A stretch of 13,838 bases of DNA from assembly GCA_028292785.1 (NCBI GenBank), contig JAQGLQ010000390.1, positions 1 through 13,838 on the forward strand. The letters run 5' to 3'. This document shows, one piece after another, positions 13,573 through 13,838 of this stretch. Numbering within the stretch: position 1 is the first letter of the stretch; the number at the start of each line of letters is the position of its first letter. The notes below the pieces were generated by a model. The model worked only from the letters and a program-made list of their open reading frames with translations. It did no database searches and was not told where the DNA came from. The translations under genes and the position numbers were made by a program. This stretch comes from Noviherbaspirillum sp. (GTDB taxonomy: Bacteria > Pseudomonadota > Gammaproteobacteria > Burkholderiales > Burkholderiaceae).

Positions 13573-13826
13573 TGTCTGCGAAGGATTCGTATCCTTCGAC
13601 CAGGCAGTCGGGCACGGCGACGTTCATCAGTTTCACTGTTCGGCCAACTTCTCCGGGTCCAGATCGGGGCGACTGAGTAACAAGTTACGTACCCATTCGT
13701 CATGGATTTTTCCCTCCAGCGAGCTCGAAAAGCCCCGGTTACGGCAAGACGCATAAGCAGATCACGCAGCGGTGCCGGATACAAAACGCAGGCATCGTAG
13801 ACAACGGTGAAATGAGAATGCCTCAT
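13573..13826 (-). pseudogene. PIN-domain (VapC-like) protein gene, frameshifted and truncated
   Basis: The frame begins at ATG 13826 with MRHSHFTVVYDACVLYPAPL, continuing RDLLMRLAVTGAFRARW. That is the N-terminus of a PIN-domain ribonuclease-type protein with the first acidic residue in VVYDACVLY. Near the AAAAA run at 13707-13711 the reading changes frame: the expected continuation KIHDEWVRNLLLSRPDLDPE is in another frame. It stops at TGA (13635-13633), and VKLMNVAVPDCLVEGYES resumes in a third frame. After about 13580 the similarity ends and the IS630 fragment begins. Two frameshifts plus loss of the C-terminal half make it non-functional. The codons HGI and a TGA (13829-13827) directly precede its ATG, suggesting an upstream, possibly antitoxin, gene outside the window. 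Confidence 0.75.
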
Positions 13827-13838
13827 TCATATCCCATG

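Overview
This looks like an accessory stretch of a moderately GC-rich betaproteobacterial chromosome or large replicon, most probably order Burkholderiales. The basis is the resemblance of the proteins to Burkholderia/Paraburkholderia/Cupriavidus-type families as I recall them; no 16S or other marker gene is present, so this is inference.

Layout, left to right. (1) Positions 1-1330: an open frame entering from the left edge, then a membrane-anchored alpha/beta hydrolase (+). The hydrolase is bounded on both sides by attC-like sequences in the geometry of an integron gene cassette. (2) 1626-3499: a minus-strand pair, a DUF6920/DUF6544-like anchored protein followed by a second alpha/beta hydrolase. 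They overlap by a GTGA start/stop and a terminator-like hairpin lies downstream. (3) 3694-4842: a sensor-kinase gene (RsbRD-like N-terminus plus HATPase) cut by an in-frame TAG and carrying Asn where the H-box phosphoacceptor His should be. (4) 5239-8049 (+): a complete P-type calcium/cation ATPase, convergent with (5) a minus-strand set at 8105-12584: a zinc alcohol dehydrogenase, then an ADP-forming acyl-CoA synthetase/GNAT fusion, then a UspA protein. (6) 12585-13838: a gene-poor right flank with decayed coding remnants, an IS630-family transposase C-terminal fragment and a doubly frameshifted PIN-domain toxin-like gene running towards the window edge.

How the genes may work together. A P-type ATPase, a universal stress protein, a zinc alcohol dehydrogenase, an acyl-CoA synthetase/GNAT and a sensor kinase together recall the low-oxygen-activated (lxa) locus described in Burkholderia cenocepacia. 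A working model is redox balancing by the alcohol dehydrogenase, ATP recovery from acyl-CoA by the ADP-forming synthetase, a stress/ATP-sensing Usp and cation homeostasis by the pump, with the local sensor apparently broken. The ends of the window are scarred by mobile elements (cassette-like ends on the left, IS630 and toxin debris on the right), consistent with an exchangeable stress island. I do not see a complete, clearly new multi-gene system. The most unusual items are the doubly damaged kinase and the candidate orphan integron cassette.
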